This document shows positions 35,037 through 42,580 of a stretch of 64,000 nt of DNA, one piece after another. Both the position numbers and the translations under genes were made by a program. Position 1 is the stretch's first letter. Each line of letters opens with the position of its first letter. The DNA lies in contig NZ_NSJF01000004.1 in the NCBI RefSeq assembly GCF_002285285.1, forward strand, positions 186,001 through 250,000, given 5' to 3'. The DNA is from Vandammella animalimorsus (lineage in GTDB: Bacteria; Pseudomonadota; Gammaproteobacteria; Burkholderiales; Burkholderiaceae_C). A model generated the notes under the pieces. It ran no database searches, was not told the origin of the DNA, and worked only from the letters and a program-made list of their open reading frames with translations.

Positions 35037-36167
35037 ATGACCAAAAAATATGACATCATCATCGTAGGGGCTGGAGCGGCTGGGTTGATGGCAGCTCTTA
35101 AATTGAGTCAACTTGGCCTTTCTGTTGTTGTGTTAGAACAAAAGTCTTTACTTGCATCAGGCCCATCCACACGAAATGAAGGATGGTTACATAGAGGCTC
35201 TTATCACGCAATATCAATTCGCGATCGGATAAATGCGTTACAGGTTGCTCAGCGCTGTATATACGGACACGAGCAATTGAGAAGGTTTGCTCCAGAGGCC
35301 ATTGAAGATGCTGATAAAAATCCTATAGCTTTACTCAGGGATGGAAATCGCTTAAATGATGTAATCAGCCGCTGGGAAGAAGCTGACGTCGCTTTCAAGC
35401 AAATATCTTCAGAAAAAGCAACACATCTTGTACCAAGCGGAGACTTTTCCAGAGCCGCTGCCTTATTCGAGGTGAAAGATGTTTCGATTAATACCAGACT
35501 TCTTTATAGAAAGCTATTCTCAATGGCTAAGGCCATAGGTTGCAAATTTCTTATAAACCATACAATAGTTCGAAGCGAGGGATTAACTCTTGACGTAGAA
35601 GACCCCTTCGGAGAACGCCTATCTTTAAGCGGTCAGCGTATCATTTATACAACAGGCGCAGGAACCAAGTCTATATATTCCAAACTTCATAATTTCGAGA
35701 TACCAATGCGTTATTGGAAAAGTCATCTAGTAGTTACTAGGCGACTTGCTCCAATGGGCATTTTTTATCTTGACCCACAAGAAGCAGCAATGATGCACCA
35801 TGGCGAATTTTCCGTCATAGGATTCAACGAGGACGCAATTCTCTGCGAAAGTCCTAGCTACGATGTTATTCTTAGTAGGGCAAAAAATTTGCGCCAAGGA
35901 ATCAGCCGCATTTTCCCAAGTTGGAACGACCCATCATCAATGGATATATCCTGCGTCAAAGTTGACCTTCTCGATCATGAAAATACCGCTCGATCTTTAA
36001 ATGTAGCGATTCAAGAGCCAATTCCAGGTCATATCATCGCATTACCCGGAAAGCTCACAGAAACACCGTATTTAACTGATGTTTTGGTTTCTATGATTCA
36101 TCATGAAATAGATGATAACCAAATATCTCCGAGGCCTTGTGATAATTACTCCCAAACCACACCCTAG
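35037..36167 (+). CDS. FAD-dependent oxidoreductase, DAO / L-2-hydroxyglutarate oxidase-like
   Basis: 376 residues. The dinucleotide-binding motif is at the N-terminus (DIIIVGAGAAGLMAALKLSQLGLSVVVLEQ, residues 6-35). It is followed by SGPSTRNEGWLHRGSYH, the position where L-2-hydroxyglutarate and glycine oxidases have the SGHNSGVIHAG-type flavin loop, and by IIYTTGAGTKSIYSKL. Such enzymes oxidise 2-hydroxy or 2-amino acids. The C-terminus (PGKLTETPYLTDVL) differs from well-known members and the substrate is unknown. The start is the ATG of TKKYDIIIVG, preceded by GAG; a longer reading from 34989 is unlikely. It heads a four-gene operon whose A/T content and codon use differ sharply from the neighbours. 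Confidence 0.82.
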   Translation: MTKKYDIIIVGAGAAGLMAALKLSQLGLSVVVLEQKSLLASGPSTRNEGWLHRGSYHAISIRDRINALQVAQRCIYGHEQLRRFAPEAIEDADKNPIALLRDGNRLNDVISRWEEADVAFKQISSEKATHLVPSGDFSRAAALFEVKDVSINTRLLYRKLFSMAKAIGCKFLINHTIVRSEGLTLDVEDPFGERLSLSGQRIIYTTGAGTKSIYSKLHNFEIPMRYWKSHLVVTRRLAPMGIFYLDPQEAAMMHHGEFSVIGFNEDAILCESPSYDVILSRAKNLRQGISRIFPSWNDPSSMDISCVKVDLLDHENTARSLNVAIQEPIPGHIIALPGKLTETPYLTDVLVSMIHHEIDDNQISPRPCDNYSQTTP

Positions 36168-36179
36168 CATAGGAGTTTC

Positions 36180-36800
36180 ATGATGGCTATTAATCTCCAT
36201 ATACTGGATAAGGCGCGGATAGCTTCTGGTTTGCTTTCATTTGATGAAATTATAGCCTTATCATCTCATAACACAATTTATGACCCATTCTCCACCCTGA
36301 TATCTAAGGGGATTTCCATAGGAAGTGGCAATGTGATCTACCCTTCTACATGCCTCTTACTCGAAGGGGATGCCGTGTTTAAAGTAGGAGAGAAAAATAT
36401 ATTCTATCCAGGCACATCAATATCTGCCACTTATGGCGACATCATCATTGGGGACGGCAATCAGTTTGGTGAAGGTGGATTTGTTGCTAAAACGAATCGA
36501 GCAAAATCGCATATCACTATTGGATGCCATGGCCGCTATCTTGGCGGTGTATCCGTCTTTGGAGAGAGTCAGCTTGGAAATGGTTCACAAATACTCGGAG
36601 CCATTACCGTCGACAACTGTTATCTTGAGGCAGGAGGATCTTTTAATGACAAAAGGCCAGATCAACGTGCTGGTGTGCTGAAAGGCCAGGGTTATGCACG
36701 CAATTTATTCGTCCCCAAGGGGCATGTAATCTTTGCCCAAGGCGATTTCGAAGCCGCCTCAATGAAATCTCAACTTTTCTACCACCCAAACACAGCATGA
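36180..36800 (+). CDS. Left-handed beta-helix (hexapeptide-repeat) protein
   Basis: 206 residues. After about 40 helical residues the chain shows hexapeptide repeats: ISIGSGNVIYPSTCLLLEGDAVFKVGEKNIFYPGTSISA, DIIIGDGNQFGEGGFVAKT, ITIGCHGRYLGGVSVFGESQLGNGSQILGAITVDNC. This predicts a trimeric beta-helix of the acyltransferase/nucleotidyltransferase C-terminal type. No catalytic His in the usual acetyltransferase loop is obvious, so it may be an acyltransferase, a carbonic-anhydrase-like enzyme or a non-catalytic assembly protein. AGGAG (36171-36175) serves either of two adjacent ATGs (36180 or 36183; the second has the better spacing). The stop overlaps the next gene by 4 bp. Confidence 0.7.
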   Translation: MMAINLHILDKARIASGLLSFDEIIALSSHNTIYDPFSTLISKGISIGSGNVIYPSTCLLLEGDAVFKVGEKNIFYPGTSISATYGDIIIGDGNQFGEGGFVAKTNRAKSHITIGCHGRYLGGVSVFGESQLGNGSQILGAITVDNCYLEAGGSFNDKRPDQRAGVLKGQGYARNLFVPKGHVIFAQGDFEAASMKSQLFYHPNTA

Positions 36801-37555
36801 GTCCGACAAGCATAGAGTTAGGGCTTGGGTTACTCTCTATAGGCCGTCATTGGGGGGTACGCAATGCACCTCCACCACCACATGAGGTAGCGCTACGGCT
36901 TCTACAGAGAGCCATAGCATCGAATATTCGCTATTTCGATACAGCTCCTGCTTATGGAGATAGTGAGAAGATTCTCGGCACATTTCTATCAGAGCTTCCC
37001 AAGAAAGAGCGTAATCAGATTATCATTTTAACCAAAGTTGGTGAACTATGGCAATCTGAAAACCGGACAACTCAGGTCTGTCACAAAGCAGATAAAATGC
37101 GCCGCAGCATCGACTTGAGTTTGGAACGACTAACGAAAATTGACGTCCTGCAAATTCACAAAACCAATCCTGAAGTTCTACGCTCAACGGATTTATTAAA
37201 ATCTATACAATATGCAAAAGACCTTGGAATTTCATCGTTTGGAGCTTCCGTTTCAGATTTGCCAACTGCAGAACTAGCCATTCAGACTGGATTATTCGAA
37301 TGGCTTCAATTTCCTTTTAACGCAAACAATATCATATTCTCAAACATCTTCCATAAACTCGCCAAGAACAATATGAAGGCATTGATAAATCGCCCGCTTG
37401 CCATGGGGCAATTAGCCGCCCCCGATCAAATTAAAAGAGCCTTCGCATTCATATTGAATTCACCCCTCCCTACAGGAAGCGTCATATTAACAGGAACAGG
37501 ATCTCCTATGCATCTACAAGAAAATATAGATGCTTTTTCTCGTTTGACATCGTGA
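36797..37555 (+). CDS. Aldo/keto reductase
   Basis: 252 residues. The catalytic tetrad of the family is complete: Asp48 and Tyr53 in RYFDTAPAYGDSE, Lys80 in ILTKVGEL and His121 in LQIHKTNPE. The (beta/alpha)8 pattern follows, with ISSFGASV and the C-terminal GSVILTGTGSPMHLQENI, where the NADPH-binding loop normally lies. It is somewhat shorter than typical members (about 280-330), mainly in the C-terminal loops. It should reduce an aldehyde or ketone, or oxidise the alcohol, with NADP(H). It overlaps the genes on both sides by 4 bp, so all three are translationally coupled. Confidence 0.85.
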   Translation: MSPTSIELGLGLLSIGRHWGVRNAPPPPHEVALRLLQRAIASNIRYFDTAPAYGDSEKILGTFLSELPKKERNQIIILTKVGELWQSENRTTQVCHKADKMRRSIDLSLERLTKIDVLQIHKTNPEVLRSTDLLKSIQYAKDLGISSFGASVSDLPTAELAIQTGLFEWLQFPFNANNIIFSNIFHKLAKNNMKALINRPLAMGQLAAPDQIKRAFAFILNSPLPTGSVILTGTGSPMHLQENIDAFSRLTS

Positions 37556-38442
37556 ATTGGATAGGTTTTGGCATTCTCGCCGGCGTGGTTCTTGGTCTGT
37601 ACGATTATTGGACAAAGAAAGCAATGACCGGAAATATGGTAATAACGATCGTTTTTTGGTCGTCACTATTCGGCGCGCTAGCTTGGCTAGTCGCATTTTT
37701 ACCAATTACTGAAGGAACAAAATTCCATATCCTATTATCTGACACCAGCATAAATGATCAAATAATAATTCTTCTAAAAGGAATCATGATGACGGGTAGT
37801 TGGCTACTCGCTTACTATTCTGTACGTGAGCTGCCAATGTCTTTTTCAGGAGCGATGCGCGCCTCAGGCCCCTTATGGACAATGATAGGTGGAGCAATCG
37901 TCTTTCAAGAATTCTTGACGATTTTTCAGCTTTCTATTATCTCAATTACTATTGCAGCCTACTTTTTTCTTTCGCAGCTTGGCCAAGCTGAGGGCATTCG
38001 AATAATGCGTTCTGGGCCTGTGTTGATGATGCTTCTGGCCACAATACTCTCTGCAATGACGACAGTATATGACAAATTTATTATCCATGAACTTGGAATA
38101 TCATCAGTAACCGTTCAAGCATGGTCTGCTATTCACCGCCTTCTTTTGTCGGGACTGCTTCTTGTATGGGCCGGCCATAATAACCCGGAAATTTATAATC
38201 CTAAATGGTCTTTTTGGATTCCACTCGTTGGCTTGTCATGGGTAGCTGCAGAGTGGATATACTTTTTAGCAATTAATGACCCAAACTCCAACGTCACCTA
38301 TTTATCAGTTTTTCGCAGAATCAGCCTAGTTATTGGATTTCTGCTTTCCGCAATTCTAATTGGAGAAAAAAATGTAAAACAAAAATTTTTCGTTGTGGGG
38401 ATTCTTTTTCTCTCCACTGTAGCCCTAGCTCTCCTGGCCTAA
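37552..38442 (+). CDS. EamA-like permease of the island operon
   Basis: 296 residues with about ten hydrophobic segments in two halves, the DMT/EamA plan: GILAGVVLGLYDYWTKKAM at the start, GAMRASGPLWTMIGGAIVFQEF in the first half and NVTYLSVFRRISLVIGFLLSAILIGEK in the second. The paired motifs S/G-A-M-R-A-S and S-V-F-R-R-I-S lie in equivalent positions, as in exporters of this class. It starts at a GTG that overlaps the aldo/keto reductase stop (GTGA). In context it probably imports or exports the substrate or product of the neighbouring oxidoreductases. No terminator is evident after it. Confidence 0.8.
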   Translation: MNWIGFGILAGVVLGLYDYWTKKAMTGNMVITIVFWSSLFGALAWLVAFLPITEGTKFHILLSDTSINDQIIILLKGIMMTGSWLLAYYSVRELPMSFSGAMRASGPLWTMIGGAIVFQEFLTIFQLSIISITIAAYFFLSQLGQAEGIRIMRSGPVLMMLLATILSAMTTVYDKFIIHELGISSVTVQAWSAIHRLLLSGLLLVWAGHNNPEIYNPKWSFWIPLVGLSWVAAEWIYFLAINDPNSNVTYLSVFRRISLVIGFLLSAILIGEKNVKQKFFVVGILFLSTVALALLA

Positions 38443-38745
38443 AATAATTATTCGCAAATTTGATTTGGTCATCTTTTGACAGAAACGCAACCTTGACAAT
38501 CTGCGCTGCTTGCACCTCAGCGCATGCTTTTTAACGGTCTGCCACCAGCTTGAAGCTCTCGCATCCGTCGATCCGCACATCTCTTTGAACTTGTCAAGCT
38601 CCAATGGGAAAGGGTTACGGTGACTCGATGTAGTCAGCCTGGCGTCGCGCCACAAGAGAAAGATTGTGGTATGCATCCCATACGTGACTGGTAAAAGTGT
38701 TGCCTGCAAACAGCACAATCAGGCTCGGGTTAACCCAAACTCGAT
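38443..38745. other. Unassigned segment right of the island operon
   Basis: About 300 bp between the permease gene and the transposase remnant. A 97-codon open frame on the minus strand (38425-38718) overlaps the end of the permease gene and shows no family features. I see no terminator or structured element. Confidence 0.4.
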
Positions 38746-39038
38746 AGTTGTCGTATCCCGGACTCTTGGATGCTCTGGGTTGCCTGTGAAACAGCTCAGG
38801 CTCTTCACTGTACCAAGCCTTTATGGCCTACATGGGTGGCTCTTGAATGCAACGCCGACGCGGCAGCTGGTGGTTGTTCGATGCACATAGCGCTCAACCG
38901 ACTGGAGCATGTCCTGTCCATCGGTGAAGCGGTGCTCCTGAATACATCCGAGATGCGTCCACCATCCCGTTGGTCTGAGGCGTTCTGGGCCTGCTCAGGC
39001 GGTACTCAATGCCCAGCTGCTTGTATTGACCCAGTGAA
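38746..39038 (-). pseudogene. IS481-family transposase remnant (C-terminal part, frameshifted)
   Basis: Pieces in shifting minus-strand frames line up with the end of an IS481-type DDE transposase: QYKQLGIEYRLSRPRTPQTNGMV (39029-38961), GRISDVF, then EHRFTDGQDMLQSVERYVH (38937-38881), NHQLPRR, and AIKAWYSEEPELFHRQP ending PGYDN near 38746. At least two frameshifts and a stop break it. The 5' end is cut at the boundary of the right direct repeat (39039). It marks past insertion-sequence activity at this edge of the island. Confidence 0.75.
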
Positions 39039-39260
39039 AACCTGCTCATGGGCGGGCTGCACAGCTACGGGCGGCTGTAGCGATCGGCTGGCTGCGCTAA
39101 CCCGGCTGGCCACGCGCCACGAACAGCAGCGAAACGCCCAGCAGCAACAGCAGCGCGCCGATCACGCCATCGACCCAGCGCTGGCGCGCCAGCAGCGCGC
39201 GGCGCATGGCTGGGGCGGAGAAAAACAGCGCCACCACGCTGAACCAGACGATGTGCGCCA
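39039..39260. repeat. Right copy of the 222-bp direct repeat flanking the island
   Basis: Same sequence as 33872-34093 with about nine differences. It opens with a 42-bp fragment of the ccsA 3' end (39039-39080, with its stop codon) that has no gene in front of it, and runs into the intact lysE gene. The original junction was therefore ccsA and lysE meeting tail to tail. Confidence 0.9.
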
Positions 39261-39747
39261 GCGACATGAACAGCCCATAGCCCAGGCTGCGCGCCAGCGG
39301 CGTATCGGCATGCACCACCTGGGTATAGACCGCCACGACGAACAGCATGGTCTTGGGGTTGAGGGCGTTGGTGAAAAAGCCCATGCGCCACGCTGCGACA
39401 GCGCTCAGCGCCTGATCGGCTGGGGCCTGGCGCTGCTCCTCGGCCGCCTGTGCTGGTGCCGCAGCGCGCCAACTGCTGCGCAGCGCCTGCAGCCCCATGA
39501 ACACCAGATAGGCCGCGCCCAGCAGCTTCAGCAATGCAAACAGCCAGGGCGAGCGCAGCACCAGCAGCGCCACGCCCAACACCGTGTAACACACGTGCAC
39601 CTGCACGCCAGCGCCAATGCCCAGCGCCCCGATCACGCCAGTGCGCGGGCCGAAGAGGTAGCTGGTGCGCGCAATCATGGCGAAGTCCGGCCCCGGGCTG
39701 ATCACCGCCAGCACCGTGATGCCAATCACGGCCAACCATTCATGCAT
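39097..39747 (-). CDS. LysE/RhtB-family amino-acid exporter
   Basis: 216 residues with about six membrane helices. The family opening is clear: EWLAVIGITVLAVISPGPDFAMIARTSYLFGPRTGVIGALGIGAGVQVHV, followed by GAAYLVFMGLQALRSSW and GFFTNALNPKTMLFVVAVYTQ. Such proteins export amino acids (Lys, Arg, Thr, homoserine, Leu). The start is the ATG of HEWLAVIG; the upstream extension to 39840 is Arg-rich and not family-like. A LysR gene is divergent, the typical LysE/LysG arrangement. Its 3' end is duplicated at 33930-34093. Confidence 0.9.
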   Translation of the reverse strand: MHEWLAVIGITVLAVISPGPDFAMIARTSYLFGPRTGVIGALGIGAGVQVHVCYTVLGVALLVLRSPWLFALLKLLGAAYLVFMGLQALRSSWRAAAPAQAAEEQRQAPADQALSAVAAWRMGFFTNALNPKTMLFVVAVYTQVVHADTPLARSLGYGLFMSLAHIVWFSVVALFFSAPAMRRALLARQRWVDGVIGALLLLLGVSLLFVARGQPG

Positions 39748-39810
39748 GGCTCGCCCCCTGCCCGCCGCAGCGCGGCGCGGCGTGCGGCGGCTGGCACAAT
39801 CGCCGCCCGG

Positions 39811-39867
39811 GCAGCGCCCCAATCCGCTCTTTTTGCCCATTGGGCCGAGACTGTGAACAGGCTCTCA
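39811..39867 (-). repeat. Half copy of the dispersed repeat between lysE and lysR
   Basis: On the minus strand GAGAGCCTGTTCACAGTCTCGG is followed by ATGGGCAAAAAGAGCGG and a TTGGGGCGCTGC block. This matches the left half of the full copies at 5293-5463 and 43482-43655. It sits in the divergent gap, just upstream of both regulatory regions. Confidence 0.6.
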
Positions 39868-39975
39868 TGCTTGCCTGCATTGCGATTCCTCCAGTGATAC
39901 GAAGGCGCGCAGTATCTGCAGCCCGAGCGCGGAGGAAAAGCGATTTTTACGCCCCTTGATCCGTGCATTTTCATC

Positions 39976-40947
39976 GTGCTTGGCCCTGCAGACTCCCCGC
40001 TCTCGCGCATCCCTCTGGCGGCGCTGCGCTATTTCGATGCTGCCGCGCAGACCGGCAGCTTTGCCCAGGCCGCCCAGCGGCTGCACGTCACCCACAGCGC
40101 CGTCAGCCGGCAGATCCGCCAGCTGGAGCAGGCCCTGGGCGTGGCACTGTTCGAGCGGCGCAACCGGGCCGTGTTTCTCACCGCCCAGGGGCGCTTGTTG
40201 CATGCCACGACCTCAGCGGCATTCGCGCAACTGGATGGCGCCTTGCAGCAGCTGCGGCAGCGCCCGGACAGCCAGCGCCTGGCGCTCTCCTGCGAGCCCA
40301 CGCTGGCCATGAACTGGCTCATCCCCAGGCTGCCCTCGTTTCAGCGCCGATACCCGCACATCTCGCTGCATTTGCTGGCCGCAGGCGGGCCCATTGACCT
40401 GCAGCGCAGCGGAGTCGATCTGGCGCTGCGTCGCAACGACTTCGCGTGGGACAGCGCCAGCGTGCATGCCAGCAAGATCTGCGATGAATGGATTGGCCCG
40501 GTCTGCCGCGGCGGCCTGGCCCAGGCGCGGCGCCTGCACACGGCCACGCGCCCCGATGCCTGGGCCGCCTGGCAGCGTCTGCACACCAGCGGCAGCCACG
40601 CGGCAAAGGCAGCACCAACAGCATCAGGGACGACACCCAGCACGCGCCGCGCGCTGCGCCAGGCCTCAAATCCAGCAGACCAAGCGGGCCAGGCGCAGCA
40701 CTATGAACACTTTTATCTGAGCATCCAGGCCGCTGCAGCAGGCCTGGGGGTGGCCATGGCCTCGGTGCTGATGGTGCACGACGCGCTGGCCAGCGGGCAA
40801 TTGCATGCACCGCAAGGGTTTGTTCGCGATGGCTCCAGCTACCACCTGCTCAGCCGCGTGCCCTGGGCAGAGGCCAGCACGGCCTGCCTGCAATTGCGGC
40901 AATGGCTGCAGTCCGAGGCAGCCGCCTGCTGCCCACAGCCCACATGA
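39976..40947 (+). CDS. LysR-family regulator (GcvA-like), partner of lysE
   Basis: 323 residues. The DNA-binding domain is clear (LAALRYFDAAAQTGSFAQAAQRLHVTHSAVSRQIRQLEQALGVALFERRNRAVFLTAQG, about 13-70), with HTHSAVSRQI typical of the GcvA subgroup. The binding domain has EPTLAMNWLIPRLPSFQRRYPHISLHLL, DLALRRNDFAW and AAAAGLGVAMASVLMVHDAL. A stretch around 205-240 (GSHAAKAAPTASGTTPSTRRALRQ) is low-complexity and looks like an insertion. It begins at a GTG (VLGPADSPLSR). It is divergent from lysE and probably controls it in response to an amino acid, by family analogy. Confidence 0.87.
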   Translation: MLGPADSPLSRIPLAALRYFDAAAQTGSFAQAAQRLHVTHSAVSRQIRQLEQALGVALFERRNRAVFLTAQGRLLHATTSAAFAQLDGALQQLRQRPDSQRLALSCEPTLAMNWLIPRLPSFQRRYPHISLHLLAAGGPIDLQRSGVDLALRRNDFAWDSASVHASKICDEWIGPVCRGGLAQARRLHTATRPDAWAAWQRLHTSGSHAAKAAPTASGTTPSTRRALRQASNPADQAGQAQHYEHFYLSIQAAAAGLGVAMASVLMVHDALASGQLHAPQGFVRDGSSYHLLSRVPWAEASTACLQLRQWLQSEAAACCPQPT

Positions 40948-41025
40948 GCGCCTGTTCACGCGCTCCGGCGCCAACCGAAAGCGCACGGCCACACGCGGAT
41001 TCTGTACAGGCGCGCGCAGCGGCCT

Positions 41026-42201
41026 TCACGGCAAAGGCACGCCCTTGGGCCACAGCGCCCACAGGTAAAGATCCTGCTTGACGCGCCCGGCCAGCTCACC
41101 GGCCTCGGGGCCCCGGCCAGCGAAATAATCGGCGCGCACCGCACCGACGATGGCGCTGCCCGTATCCTGCGCCAGCACCAGGCGCTTTTCGTTGAGCACC
41201 GGCCCGGCCGTCATCAGCCAAACCGGCGTGCCATAAGGAATGCTGCGCTTGTCCACAGCGATGGAGCGCCCCGGCGTCAACGGCACGCCCTGGGCGCCAC
41301 GCGGGCCCAGCTCCTGCGCCTCGGGCGGCAGCGGCTCTTCCTTGAAAAACACGTAGCGCGGGTTGCTCCAGAGCATCTCCTGCACCCGATGCGGGTTGGC
41401 CTGCACCCAGGCCTTGATGCCCGGCCAGCTGGCATCGCTGATCAGGCGACGCTCGAGCAGCCAGCGGCCCACGCTCTTGTACGGATGGTTGTTCGTGCCC
41501 GCATAGGCCAGCCGCACATGGCGGATGGCGCCATCGGGCTCCTGCAGGATCAAACGGCCCGAGCCCTGGATGTGCAGCACCAGCGCATCCACCGGGTCTT
41601 CCAACCAGGCGATTTCGCGACCGGCCAGGGCCGTGGCCGCGCCCGGATGGCCCGTCTCGATCTGCTGGCGACTGAACCACGGCCCTTGGTTGGCATAGCC
41701 CGAGGGCAAGGCATACAGCGGCACGCCAAAGCCACCGCCGGCCATGCGCCGCGCGCGCATCACAGGCTCGTAATAAGCCGTGAGCATGCCCCGATCGCGG
41801 CCATCGGGCGTGCGCACCAAGTAGGGCTGCAGGCTGCGCCGCATCCAGGCGCGGCGCAGCGCATCGTCGGCCGTGCGCAAGGCCTGCACCTCGCTGCAAG
41901 CCTGGCGCCAACTGGGCGCGGGCACGCTGCAGCTGTGCAGCCAAGCCGCCCAGGCCTGCTCCAGCGCATCCTGCTCAAAACCGGGCAAATCGCCCCATGG
42001 CACCGGCGTCCACAATGCGCCAGGGCGATGCACGCTGGGGCCTATGGGGTGGGGCATCAGCACTGGCAGCGCACTGGGCTGGGCCTGCGCGCCAGATTGG
42101 GCCGGCACCACCGGCGCCGGCGCCGGCTTGGGGGCGGCGCAGCCAGCCAGCCAGGCAGCCAGGCCCATTGCCAAAATGCCGGAAAAAAAACGTACGGACA
42201 T
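41026..42201 (-). CDS. mltA: Membrane-bound lytic murein transglycosylase A
   Basis: 391 residues. The N-terminal lipobox LAAWLAGC (Cys about 21) makes it a lipoprotein, probably in the outer membrane. The MltA domain contains GMLTAYYEPVMRARR, GYANQGPWFSRQQIE, EIAWLEDPVDALVLHIQGSGRL and VRLAYAGTNNHPYKSVGRWLLE. The 3D domain follows with AVDKRSIPYGTPVWL and LVLAQDTGSAIVGAVRADYFAGRG, which holds the catalytic Asp. It cleaves peptidoglycan glycan strands to anhydromuropeptides. The start is the ATG of SVRFFSGIL; a TTG nine bases upstream is also open. Confidence 0.94.
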   Translation of the reverse strand: MSVRFFSGILAMGLAAWLAGCAAPKPAPAPVVPAQSGAQAQPSALPVLMPHPIGPSVHRPGALWTPVPWGDLPGFEQDALEQAWAAWLHSCSVPAPSWRQACSEVQALRTADDALRRAWMRRSLQPYLVRTPDGRDRGMLTAYYEPVMRARRMAGGGFGVPLYALPSGYANQGPWFSRQQIETGHPGAATALAGREIAWLEDPVDALVLHIQGSGRLILQEPDGAIRHVRLAYAGTNNHPYKSVGRWLLERRLISDASWPGIKAWVQANPHRVQEMLWSNPRYVFFKEEPLPPEAQELGPRGAQGVPLTPGRSIAVDKRSIPYGTPVWLMTAGPVLNEKRLVLAQDTGSAIVGAVRADYFAGRGPEAGELAGRVKQDLYLWALWPKGVPLP

Positions 42202-42580
42202 GAACAACAACCTGGGCCATCAAGGCCCTCAAATAACGCATGAACTGTGCACCAGCAGCGCCACAGCGCAACGCGCACCAGCCCAAAGCAAGTTTTTTGC
42301 CCGCCGGGCAAAGATTTTGCACAGACTCTGACAACCGTTGACGACACTGGCGCGTTCACGGCATGCTGCGCATACCCAGCGCCCATGGCCTGGGATCGCC
42401 ACCAAATAGCAGGCGGATTATCCATAAGAGCCTGCTGGCCATTTCGGCACAAACCAAAATTTGTGCCGCGCTGGGCAACAAGGCTTTATGGGCAAAGCCC
42501 ATCCCCGGGCCGTTGCCCCTGCACCTAAGAACCTGTTCCAACCACACGCCAATCCGCATCACTTTCTCTGGAGGGAAAAC
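42202..42580. other. Intergenic region between mltA and the OmpA-family gene
   Basis: 379 bp of divergent promoter region without a credible gene. It carries a half copy of the dispersed repeat (42288-42332) and AAGAACCTGTTCC near 42525, another end-like fragment. I could not fix a promoter. Confidence 0.5.
42288..42332 (-). repeat. Half copy of the dispersed repeat upstream of mltA
   Basis: The minus strand reads GTCAGAGTCTGTGCAAAATC then CCGGCGGGCAAAAAACTTGC, which aligns with the left end and GAGTGGGCAAGAAGCG block of the full copies. The right half is missing. Confidence 0.5.

Noticed and set aside
38425-38718. 97-codon minus-strand frame
   Set aside because: It overlaps the permease 3' end and has no family match that I can recognise.
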